Assembly: GCA_020746105.1 (NCBI GenBank)
Contig: CM036630.1
Span: 10,273,840-10,337,839 of the forward strand
Direction: 5' to 3'
Source of the DNA: Trogon surrucura
Taxonomy: Eukaryota; Chordata; Aves; Trogoniformes; Trogonidae
Length of the DNA stretch: 64,000 nt
A model generated the notes under the pieces. That model did no database searches. It saw nothing but the letters and a program-made list of their open reading frames with translations, and was not told the origin of the DNA. Positions 13,372 through 23,500 of the stretch are shown here, in pieces (within the stretch, counting starts at the first letter, position 1; the number at the start of each line of letters is the position of its first letter). Made by a program: the position numbers and the translations under genes.

Positions 13372-15121
13372 ACCTTGGGTATCAAATCTCTCTCCCATCG
13401 TCAACCATCACAGGGGAAAGGTTTTATTTTATTTTTGTTATTGCCTCAAGTGTTCAGTGTCTCAAAAGTAAGTGTTTTATTGCTCTCCAGAGATCCATTG
13501 CAAAGCTCGTGATTTTTTATAAAGCTGACAGCATTAACATCCATGAGCTTTTGTCACTGACACCATTTGTACGAGTCTGAACTTTCAAGCCTTTACTTCT
13601 TTTACTGTTCAACTACTAAGCTATTTGTTTCCATAGTCACATACGTATGACTTCATCGCAGTTCACAAATACATTTTCTGGAGATTAGCTCATTGATATA
13701 TTGCACTGGTCTGTACATTATCTGCCTGGATGAACTTAGTTTTCATAGCCTATTGATCTGTTGGCAACTCTAAATATTTACCACAGTCATATGATTAAAT
13801 ATGGAAAACATCTGTTTTAAGTAGTCTAACAGAAATCAGAACATCTGGAAAATATTGGTAAAGAAGTTAATTAAGTTTGTCAACTTACAAATTGTTCTAG
13901 CAGGAAGTATTTAGGAGTAGCAGATAATTGAGATTTCATTCCTCTAGCCCTTTGTCCTTGCTTTTTGTTTATTTTAGTATAATTGGAAAGACTATTTTTA
14001 CTTAGCTTCTCCCAAATTCACTCTCTGGACACAAACTGAGACAGTTATCGGGTGCTGTGTTGCAAGAGAATACACTTACAGTGAGAGAAATTAATGCTGG
14101 AACGGACTTCCATACTTATGTCTCATGGTTGGCTTTTTATTTTATTTTGAAAGACCAATATATATTCATCTTCCAAATACACTGATGATACTCTCTCTCA
14201 TCCTCTCAGCTGATGACTCTGTGGCTGTTGCTCAGGTCTTTGATGGTTTGCACATGGATAGGGCAGTGTGATGTCTTTTCAGGAGAAAGTTTTGAAGAGA
14301 CTCCACAGAGCACTGAACTCGAGAGAGCTAATCTGTAGGGTTATCAAGAATATCTGCATTGTCTTCTGTAAAATAACTAGAGCTTTATCTTCACAGTATT
14401 GCCTTGCTCAAAAAATCTAAGATGGGGCAAAGCATTTCTTTCACACAGAAAACCCCTCTTTGTGTCCGAGAGAGATTTTCATAAGCCATAGTGAATTGAG
14501 ACCTCAAGAATCACCACAGATCTTGGTATTTTTTGCTCCAAGGGCAACAGATGGCTCTGACCTAGTTTCACAAACATTAAGTCATAGAACACAAGGATAT
14601 TTTAAAAAGTTAAACCCAAATCTTCGTGCCCCCCAGATCACACCTCTTTCTCTCTAGGGAGAGCAAAGGCACATACGTAACAATTACGTGCAGTTGTACT
14701 CCTCTATGGAACATGCTCAGAAACAACCGTGACCATCACAACATTAAAAGCCATATGCATATTCATTTAAAAAGTCTACCAGTTATTTTCCCCCCATTTC
14801 CTATCGCTTTTCTGCATTTTGGAAGGTAGTGATTTGCTCTGCTTAAGTCTGACCACATCTTGCCTGGCTTAAGCCCTTAGTGAAAATGAAGCTTTTGTCA
14901 CCATGAGTAATACCCTTTACATGCAAAGAAATTAAACATTAAGGGCTTTGCAGTGTTACTCACACAAACGAGAAGATATTAACAAATAGGCTTCTTTGAA
15001 AACACCCTTCTGCAGCTAAACCTTTAATGACAAAGGATTTCTTTGGAGTTTCTTGCTGAACTACCCACAGTATATCTGTGAGCCTTCTGGCTCTTATGAA
15101 AGCAGGCAAAATTTGACATTG
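13372..15121. other. Unique AT-rich DNA, no gene seen
   Basis: Nothing recognisable as a gene or repeat family. Frames are at most about 89 codons and lack motifs. Confidence 0.55.
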
Positions 15122-15161
15122 AATAAAAGCAATTCCCACGTGCCTGCCTATCCTTCCCACC

Positions 15162-15179
15162 AAAAAAAAAAAAAAAAAA
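15162..15179 (+). repeat. Poly-A tract (18 A)
   Basis: An uninterrupted run of 18 A. An AATAAA hexamer lies 34 nt upstream at 15122-15127, which is the spacing of an mRNA 3' end. That raises the possibility of an old retrocopied transcript, but no parent sequence is recognised upstream and such retrocopies are uncommon in birds. Confidence 0.85.
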
Positions 15180-15289
15180 GAAGAGACCTGAATAAATTAC
15201 AGTGCAAATGAATGTAAATGTCAAGTTAATAGTTCAAATACATGGTAGAAAAAAAATGTGTGTATTTTTCTCCAACAGCAAGCACCCCG

Positions 15290-15520
15290 GTGTCCAGATG
15301 TGACAGCAGCTAATTGAGCAGTAATTATTATTAATGTCTCTTGTCTTTGCTGTCCACAGCAATTCCGGCTGGGTAGAGCTTCAGATAATTTTTAAGCTCC
15401 TTGAATGGATTTTTAATGTTCTTTTCCCATATATTAAGAAATATGAGCATGCTTTAAAGAAATTTAATCATTCCCTCGTAACAGTTTCTGGTTGACTGGA
15501 GCTCATCTCCACAACGACAG
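15290..15520. other. AT-rich block resembling a conserved noncoding element
   Basis: A block free of simple repeats with homeodomain-type cores TAATTG (15311) and TAATTA (15322), plus GACAGCAGC, CTTGTCTTTGC and a CAGCAATTCCGGC segment. The style resembles vertebrate developmental enhancers, but this is judged by eye without any alignment. It may equally be ordinary unique DNA. Confidence 0.2.
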
Positions 15521-16126
15521 TGCTAGCAAGTGGTTTGTGGCAGTGGGCATTGACTGCCTCCGTCTTTGGCTTTCCCACCAGTGCTTTGGAGCGGTGCAGG
15601 TTGTGTGCTTTATCATAACTTTTGATCCTGTGAAAGAGATCAGTAGGAGAAGTATGGCATAGTTTGAAGGCTATAGGACCGGCTGTAGGGACCAGTGGGC
15701 CCTGGGAGAGCTGGTCTGTGCTGGTCAGTCATGGTGCTGCCAGCACTTGTGTTTCAGGGGAGCTTCTGGTGACACAGCAAAGTTCAGAGTCTGTGTCGTG
15801 CTCTCAGGTGTGTTTTTTGCTCACAAGAACTTAAAGCCTGCTGGAAGGCCATTATGGTAAGAGTTGGGTACAGAGCTTTCTAGAAGAAAAACATGCTGCT
15901 TGCAGGTACTGGGTTGGCTCCACAAGTGTTGGGGCTGTTTGGTCTGCGTCTTGCAGGTTCGTGTTAAGAATTTTATTGCACACTGTTTCTTGAATGGACA
16001 TGTTTCCCATGGTAAAGACATTTCTGTTATCTCTCCCCTATGGTTTATCTGGTGTTTCTGTACAATATTTCCTCCAGTGATGGTACTGCTGAAGACTAGT
16101 GGGCAGCTTGTTTGCACAAAATCAGG

Positions 16127-16145
16127 AAAAAAAAAAAAAAAAAAA
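16127..16145 (+). repeat. Poly-A tract (19 A)
   Basis: An uninterrupted run of 19 A with no AATAAA signal close upstream. It also creates artificial lysine or phenylalanine runs in overlapping open frames, which shows that those frames are not coding. Confidence 0.9.
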
Positions 16146-16236
16146 GAGGAATACCTTTCTGCCTTCCAAATTCCTGTCAAAATTGGTTTAATATTAGTCA
16201 AGGACTTCAAAAGTTTCTAGGAGGCAGGCACACATG

Positions 16237-16290
16237 CATATGGAAGTTTGTATATGCATAGTGTGATTGCATAAGCTTTGCTTCCATATG
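16237..16290. repeat. Nested inverted repeat forming a 54-nt hairpin
   Basis: An outer perfect 10-bp stem is formed by CATATGGAAG (16237-16246) and CTTCCATATG (16281-16290). Inside it, TATGCA (16253-16258) and TGCATA (16268-16273) form a second 6-bp stem around a 9-nt loop. The two stems are separated by an internal loop of 6 and 7 nt. The shape resembles a short microRNA-like precursor, but the seed does not match any family I recognise. Confidence 0.65.
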
Positions 16291-16485
16291 AAAACAGTTC
16301 AAAAAGAGAACAGTTTGAATAATTCCCAGATTGGGAGGGATTACAGTTAGGATAGTGTGTGGTTTACACGAATGTCAGAGCTAGTTGCTGAGAGGAGATT
16401 TTGACCTGCTGCTCCTCAAAAGCTAAAGGTATTTGAGGTAGATTTAGTTTATTGTTAATCTTTAGGTGTGCACAGGCATAATTTC

Positions 16486-16499
16486 CTTTTTTTTTTTTT
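16486..16499. repeat. Poly-T tract
   Basis: A T run of about 14 bases inside unique sequence. Confidence 0.8.
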
Positions 16500-16845
16500 A
16501 TGCCAGCTGGGACTCTGCAATCCTCTGGTGCAAACTAACCCAGCCTTTCCTACCTCAAATCCTTTATGGGCTAAGTGGCTAATGAAGAATGCATTTGAAA
16601 TTATATGTAGAAACAGCAGAAGAATCTAAAATGGAGGGCCAGATTTGGAGTCTGGTATTAATTGGACTTGCTTTTCTTGTGCTGGCAGCATTTTAAGAAC
16701 GCAATCCAGCTTATTAAGTGCCATAATTTCACCTGTAAATTGTATCCAAGTGACCTAGTCTACATCTGCAAATAACTGTGGAACTGAAAAGAATGGGAAG
16801 TTATTTCAAATCTGGTCCCTGGATTATTTTCACTTCTTTGGAAAG

Positions 16846-16859
16846 AAAAAAAAAAAAAA
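16846..16859. repeat. Poly-A tract (14 A)
   Basis: A run of 14 A, a few hundred bases upstream of CR1 copy 1 and not part of it. Confidence 0.85.
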
Positions 16860-17134
16860 GGATTGTTCTGAGGCTTAATCCCCAAGTGTAAAAATGAAAC
16901 CCCAAGTGAACCTAGATACTCACATTCTTTAAAGTCTTAGTCCTTGATAAGTCTTCTCAATAACCTGGAGAGAAAAAACCACAGCAAAATGTGTACTCTT
17001 GTCTTTCAAACACTACATTTCTAAACAAAGATGAACCATATACTTGGTAAACCCAATTGCAGATTAGAAGTCAATTAAATATGTTTAGGCTACAACTCTG
17101 AAAGTTTTGCACATGTATCTAAAGGCTGTATATT

Positions 17135-17537
17135 AAAGGCTGAAGGAGCTGGATCTCTTTAGCTTGGAGAAGAGGAGGCTGAGGGGTGACCTCATCAATG
17201 TTTATAAATATGTCAAGGGGGAATGTCAGGAGGATGGAGCCAGGCTCTTTTCAGCGGCGTCCACTGACAGGACAAGGGGCAATGGGTGGAAGCTGGAACA
17301 CAGGAGGTTCCAGAAAAATATGAGGAAAAACTTTTTCACTGTGAGGGTGACTGAGCACTGGAACAGGCTGCCTAGGGAAGTTGTGGAATCTCCATCTCTT
17401 GAGACATTCAAAACCCGCCTGGACGCGTTCCTGTGCGCTCTAGTGTAGGTGATCCTGCTCTGGCAGGGGGGTTGGACTAGATGATCTTTGAGGTCCCTTC
17501 CAACCTTTAACATTCTGTGATTCTGTGATTCTGTGAT
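17135..17537 (+). mobile_element. CR1 LINE, 5'-truncated copy 1 (3' end)
   Basis: This is a 5'-truncated CR1 non-LTR retrotransposon, the dominant LINE of birds and other sauropsids. It begins abruptly at a phrase equivalent to the CR1 'AAAGGCTGAGGGAGCTGG' block. It continues through the last part of ORF2 and a short 3' UTR containing GGTTGGACTAGATGATC and GAGGTCCCTTCCAACC. It ends in about three copies of the octamer ATTCTGTG, the usual CR1 tail, which replaces a poly-A tail. Truncation at the 5' end is normal for CR1 and comes from incomplete reverse transcription. The tail type and body closely match the copy at 49931, so both probably belong to one subfamily; I cannot assign its exact name by eye. 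No target-site duplication is expected or seen. Confidence 0.95.
17137..17448 (+). pseudogene. CR1 ORF2 (reverse transcriptase) C-terminal remnant
   Basis: This open stretch of about 103 codons runs from just after a TAA at 17134-17136 to a TAG at 17446-17448. It is the C-terminal tail of the CR1 ORF2 polyprotein (endonuclease plus reverse transcriptase), downstream of the catalytic domain. Recognisable family features in order are an [10 protein letters not shown] block near the start, DRTRGNG in the middle, RKNFFTVRV, then [18 protein letters not shown] before the stop. No endonuclease or RT catalytic motif is present because the element is truncated, and there is no ATG in a sensible place. 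The fragment is therefore not expected to make an active enzyme. The frame is unbroken, which suggests the copy is not very old, but the short length makes this weak evidence. Confidence 0.9.
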
Positions 17538-17790
17538 CTAGGTGTTTCTAATACAGGAGTCAGGATTTTGCATATTTTCTATGTATATCATCATGACTTC
17601 TATGAGTCACATGATATAACACATTTTTTTTCGGTTTAGATTATTACTTGAAATCACTTTCTGTTTCTTTTGTTTTACTTTGTTTGTTATACACAGATGT
17701 TACCCACTTGATAGAAACAGGATAAATTATTTTGGCTTTCTATTGCCCTGTGACTCCTAATTATCCAATACTTGTATTTTTCCATCTGGG

Positions 17791-17825
17791 TTTTGTTTTG
17801 TTTTTTCTTTTTTTTTTTTTTTTTT
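17791..17825. repeat. (TTTTG)n / poly-T tract
   Basis: Two TTTTG units and a T6C interruption lead into 18 consecutive T (17808-17825). Confidence 0.9.
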
Positions 17826-18260
17826 ATCCCTCTGAGTATTTTGGATGAGGAAGAACATTTCTATAAAAACCTGTTCTTTCCCTGGAGCAAAATGGCTCAG
17901 ATATAGTTCTGGCTGCAGATCTGACAAGGAAAGGTTTTGAACCATCAGCAACTTTTATAAAGTCAATACTTCCCTCCACAGTCGGGGAAACTCTTTACAC
18001 GAGGACTCAGGTGCCCAGTCAGTGCTGTAGCCAACTCCCAGGAATGACAGCATTTCTGCATGTTGCACGCTATCTGGAAGGGGACAACCAAAGTGATCAG
18101 TGTATGGGCCAATACGGGCCAAACCATTCAGCCTGAAATGTAGTTTGGAAATACCAGCGGCTGTGACCTGCCTTTTTGTCTGGCCCTTGATGCTTACCTA
18201 TGTCAGCTGCTACCAACGGAGTGAGGAGTTTGGGACCGTGTATGGGGTGGTGGTGAGTGT

Positions 18261-18300
18261 CTGGGGACCCCAAGCAAGTCTGAAACTTGTGGGGCCCCAG
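18261..18300. repeat. GC-rich 40-nt inverted repeat (stable hairpin)
   Basis: CTGGGG (18261-18266), a single A, then CCCCA (18268-18272) pair with TGGGG (18290-18294) and CCCCAG (18295-18300). Further in, CAAG (18275-18278) pairs with CTTG (18286-18289) around a 7-nt loop. This gives 15 paired bases, mostly G-C, interrupted only by a 1-nt and a 2-nt bulge. It would be very stable as RNA on either strand. Confidence 0.7.
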
Positions 18301-19539
18301 CAATCTCTGAAATAACGTGTCTAAAGCCAGTTCAGGTGAGATCCTGTGTGCCGCACTGGCGCCACTTCCAGGTTAGAAGTTCTTGGTGCGTTCTGTGCTA
18401 CTTGTGCCCATGTAACTAAATCGTAGCAAGAATAGCCTCCCCTTCCCCATTTCCAGATGGTTGTACTCCCTGGCAAACTGCTTACAACTGTATTTGCCTT
18501 GCTCCTTCCCAGCTGTGAGGAATCGGTACCTGAACCCTGTCAGTCTGATCTGGTATTTGATGAAATCGCTGCAAAATTTTTCATCCCTCCAAGCTGGCTT
18601 TGGTACAGGACCCACTCCCCATTAGAAGAGCCTTATTGATGCCCACTGTTGCTCTGGGCTCTTCAAATAGAATTGTGGGTTACTGGAATGCCAATTTGAA
18701 GCCTTTGTGCACAAAAAATGCTTTCTGAAGAAGTGTTTCCCTTTCAAGACATCACAGATTTTTGTAATAATACCTCTCACCAGGTATTTCCTCTGCCAAG
18801 CAGCTCCCTGGGAAGCTGGATGTTCAGAGTGCTCAGCAGAGCAGGAGCAATAAGAGTAATGGGACCCATGAAGGCTCTTTCCAAAAGCTTATTTGGTTCC
18901 TCATAATATCCCAACTTGGAAAGTTTGTAGTGTTTGGAGTCCAGGTAATTCTCCTTGCTACCAGGATACCCCTTCCCCCAACAGCCATCCGCCTCCAGCT
19001 CCCTGCCAAGGAGTAGTATTTGGACTATAGGTTTGGCTTTTTCCTTGCTAAGTTTTAATGCAGATGGCACAAGAGCATGCCAACCAGTTGGTCTGGAGTT
19101 TAATGTGATTTTTTTTTCCTCCTAAGAATAGGTAGGTGTCAAATAGCAGCAATATGAATCTGTGTTCCACCGATCTGAAGAAGGAACTAACTAGGACAAA
19201 GGTTTCTCTCTGCTCAATCTCACCTGAAATCCCTATAAGCTCAGAATGCAGACAGAAGCTAGAAATAAACATTTATATATCTTTCCAGTCCCACTGGACT
19301 TCAATTTACTATAAACACTTACTACAGCAATTAAAAAAAACTAACGTGCATTATCAGTTGATCCTTGCACGGAGGCTGTATCTGCCCATTTGATTTGAAT
19401 TTCAATGCTATTGTTTTGCGTGTGTTGAACTACAAAGAGAAGAAAAGGTTTTTGTTATTCCCCTTCATCAACTGATCTAATGCAAGAGGAAAATTGCTGG
19501 TAATTATTTTTATAGCAATTATGCTGGCCTGAACGCCGT

Positions 19540-19960
19540 AAGTGCAAGCACATTCCTTGTTATTTATTATAGAAAGATCTCAAACCACAGACTGTTTAGA
19601 ATGCACAGCATTTTAATTCATGGACTTTGATGAAACTTATGTTAATATAGTTTTGTTTTCCTTATTAAATGACAAGAAAAAATAATTACAACAGATCTCG
19701 TAGCGTTTTAATGTAGTCAGGTTGCTGAGTTTATTTCAGTAGTGTGCTTTCTTCCTTTGGATATGAACAGCATGGCTGCCTACAGGTGTTTTCTCAACCA
19801 ATTACAAATCTGTAAAGCCTGGACTTCTATCTGATTTTGTGCCTGAACATGAAAACAATTAATTTTTTCTCTTAGATGAATTTATCTTAACGCACAGAGA
19901 ACTGATTGTCTTTTCATAAATCTGCGTCTGACGTATGTTGCTCTGTACTAAATTTAATGA
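19540..19960. other. AT-rich block resembling a conserved noncoding element
   Basis: About 420 bp without simple repeats, carrying a TEAD-like ACATTCCT, a HOX-like TTATTTATTATAG at about 19560, and several TTAAT/AATTA cores. CpGs at the edges (AACGCCGT, CTCGTAGCG, AACGC, GACGT) are retained. The impression of constraint is by eye only. Confidence 0.2.
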
Positions 19961-20526
19961 AGTTTTGAGATGAGAGATAGGATGACACCGGGGGACTTGT
20001 TCTGTTGCTTTGGATCATCACAGTTTCTGAATTACGTTACCTGTCCATGCTGCGGTATGAGCCTGTACTACCTGCCTCTCTGATAAAGCAGCTCCTGACT
20101 TACTACTGCCAAGCTGGAGGAGCATTACAAACTCACCACCAGATATAGTTAAGTGGTTTAAAAATACTGGCTTCTGCCTAGGAAGCTGTTGTTCAGCAAA
20201 TTATTTTTCCCGGAAATATTTCTGCTTTAGAGTTTGTGCTGTCTTTCCTTCAATGCTCCTGCAAGAGATTTTCCTCAGAAAAAGCAAATGGCAATGAAGC
20301 TTCGGTCCGTGTTGCCATTTGGATGTACTGCTGTGCTGCTGACAGGAGCTGTCATTCATCTGCTTCACATCTACGTTCTCCTGCTCCACGGGATGAAGCT
20401 ACTGAGCATCCTGGGCTGGAGTTCAGTAGCCCAGTAGCCTGCTGGAGCAGAGGCACTTTCTTAGCTTTGGCATAAAATGTTGACTTTGAATTTTTTCCTT
20501 CCTAATAATTTTCCATGTGGGTTTCA

Positions 20527-20545
20527 TTTTTTTTTTTTTTTTTTT
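20527..20545. repeat. Poly-T tract (19 T)
   Basis: An uninterrupted run of 19 T, followed by CCCC. Confidence 0.9.
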
Positions 20546-20563
20546 CCCCAAGTCACTTGCAAT

Positions 20564-20592
20564 ACACGTATGTATGTGTGTGTGAACACACA
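20564..20592. repeat. Short TG/CA dinucleotide stretch
   Basis: GTATGTATGTGTGTGTG is followed at once by AACACACA, so the TG run can fold back on the CA run. It is short and probably a degenerate microsatellite. Confidence 0.65.
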
Positions 20593-23500
20593 GAGGTGTG
20601 TGCTCTCCTGCCTTTGGTGCCAATGCCACCAGTGGACTCATATAGCAGCACTCAGAAGGCAAAACATTGCAAGATCTCCTGGTCCCTGCTCCTGCCAGTG
20701 CAGCTCTTTTCCTGAAGAAAATTAGCTGTACTGAATGCAGTCTGGTTTTAAATATATCAATGCAGGGTGGGAAGGAAAGTTCATCCAGTCTTATCGAGGC
20801 AGCTTTTGAAGATTAGTTCACTATTCACCAATATGTGGTGATTCCTGAAAGCTACAGCTCTAGATGAAGGATAAGTATCTGCATTAACATATGGAGACAG
20901 ATATTTATAGAATAAACATTTATCTCCTGTTTATAGTGTTTATACGCTTCTCTGTTGGAAGGAAAACACAGTTTCTGTGGTATCTGAAACAGAATGGACT
21001 CTCCCCAGAGTGTCTTTCTGAATACTACATTTCCAAATGGAGTTAGGGGTGTAGTCCTGTCTTCCACATGGATTTAAAATTTGATGAAACTACAGGAAAT
21101 GCTTTATGAGTCCTGAATGGCTGCAAGAAAATTTGTGATACCTTAGGTGTATTTTTGGAGTAATTTTCTTTCTAACTGGTGATGTTTGTCTACATTAGGA
21201 CATGCAATTCTACCCCACTCCAGGGTGATACCCTCACAGACAGATTGATTTCTGGATATTCTACTTGATGATGAGGGTTTTTTTTAAAAAAAAATCTTTC
21301 AATATTCATTCTCCAATTACTGATTTACTCTGAAACAATTTTTATTTTCAACTTGTACATTTCAGACCAACAAATGAATGCCAGCAGCAGTTCTACCTGG
21401 TGTTTTACAATCATCTCATGCACAGCTCCCCTTGACCCATCTGTCTTTATCACTGACTACTTCTCCTAGGTAGGTACCAGTAACTGTTCCAGATTTGTTG
21501 ATAGTTTTTTTGGTGTGCCCCAAGAGAAAATAGGATGAGACAATCATATTTAATCCTGTGTCTGAATCAAAGGCTTTGAAAAAAGGTGAAAGACTGATTT
21601 GACTTACTTCATCACCAAGCCTATAGAAATTAAACTTCTACATTACTCACAGTATGACTTGCAATTATGCTGATTAATCATACGTTTCTGAGAAAATGGA
21701 AACTCATTTATAACAGGCATTATTAATCTATTGTGTCATTTTTGATTTCTTAAAGCCCTATTCCAGGGACAATTCTACTCTCAATGAGCTGGTTAATTCT
21801 ATTTCTCTTCCACCTTATTTGTAATTAATTTTTAACACATTGTTTACATGTTTACACAATTAATTCAGTGCAATTCTTTAAAGAAAAGGAATATATAAAC
21901 TCATTTAGAAGTATATTATTTCAATACTGATACTGGAAATAGAGATGTTTGCCAAATACAAATACGGAATGTTAGTTGGTTTGTTATATTGCAGCAAGTA
22001 GTATGTGCATTTAATTTTGAAAAGTATATTGACATTTGAACCATCTTACAAATACAAATGAAGCTAACAATGAAAAGAATAATATGGGAAACGATTTTTT
22101 GAGATAATAAAAAAAAGAGATTTACTAACCTGTGAAATGGCACCACGGTACTCTGAAACTTGTGAAAGGGGGATGTCATGTTCTCCGAGCCCCAGAGGAT
22201 ACTTTGTGGGGCAAAGAGGTTCTGTTTTCTGTTAAGAAAACCAGAATTGTTGTCTGCAGAATTGTTTTATGCGTAGCTGTCAATAGTCATGTCCTGATTT
22301 AAAATGGCCATACCTGCCTCTACATCAGGCAGTCTAAAACCACTAAATACTGAGCCTTTGGAGACAAAACCATCTATTGGCTTAATACTGACGTGTAAAG
22401 AGGGTCTCGCTTTCAGCTGGACATAGTTCTTCGGAGTTTTCTCTTTGAAACTTACTTATGCTTCTCACCCACTCTCTTCTCATTGTTTTTCCTGCTCTTC
22501 TGCCTCCTCCATTCAATCCCTCGTCTCTGCGAACACAAAATCCCTGCCCTGGCTAAAGGCACGGACCAACACAACCTGCAGGTATGAATCCTGCCCTTTC
22601 AGGATAGTCTGGCTCCCCCAGAACTTGGCTGGCATTTTGGTGGGAACAGGGAGGAAGCCCTTGGAGAAGGAATTGCTGGCTGGTATTTTCTAGCTGTCTT
22701 TTAGTTCATACTGGAATGCCAGAGTTAATGATGGGACCATTGTGTCTACCAGAAGTTGAATCTGGGCACCACTTCAGCAGGCAAAAGTATTCATAAAACA
22801 TTGTGGCTTGGTGAGTTGTTTTGTTTCCAGTTCATCTGTCTAAGGCAGTCATAGACAGTGACTCTATGTAACTTTTAATTAGTATATACCTACATGATTT
22901 TAATACACTATTTACAAATGGATTGGTCTGTCACATGGCATTATTGGTTTTTCAAACTTACGCTGTTGAGGAGGTCAAATGTGAATAGCTCATTCTAAGA
23001 TTGAAATAAAATATGCCAAGAGTAATGCTTTATGGAGAGATGATTAACATTTTCCTATTCAGCCTTGCTGAGAGATTGCTGTTACATCCCTTTATTAATC
23101 TGCAAGTTTTCTTTTGCAACCAAGTGATGCAGCCTTTTGTAATTTAGATAATATAGAGAGTAGTTGTTGTTGTTTAATAAAAAGAATGATAATTTATTGA
23201 CACTTGGATCACATAATGCCATGAGTATAATGAAACTGAACAAACTAATTTCGTTCCTCCCCTTGCACTCCATGCTAATTAAAAGCAACAGTCAATATGG
23301 GTGTAGCATTGTCAACAATGGTATTAAAAGACTGAGCTGTGGCCAAAAGGTTGATGACAGTTTTCAAGGATGAGGCGGATGGGTGGGAGGTTGAAAAGAA
23401 ACCAAGAATTATGCAGAAGGCAGAAGCTGGAAATTTTGCTAGTGAGGTTTTTGGACTTTCAGTTGAGTGGTTTATGGCTTTTCTTCTTTGCCTTTCATAT

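Larger units (their letters stand above)
17538..19539. other. Unique DNA downstream of CR1 copy 1, no gene seen
   Basis: No recognisable exon. Frames of 60-97 codons overlap on both strands at 18100-19070 without domains. The block holds a TTTTG/poly-T tract at 17791-17825 and a stable GC-rich hairpin at 18261-18300. Confidence 0.55.
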
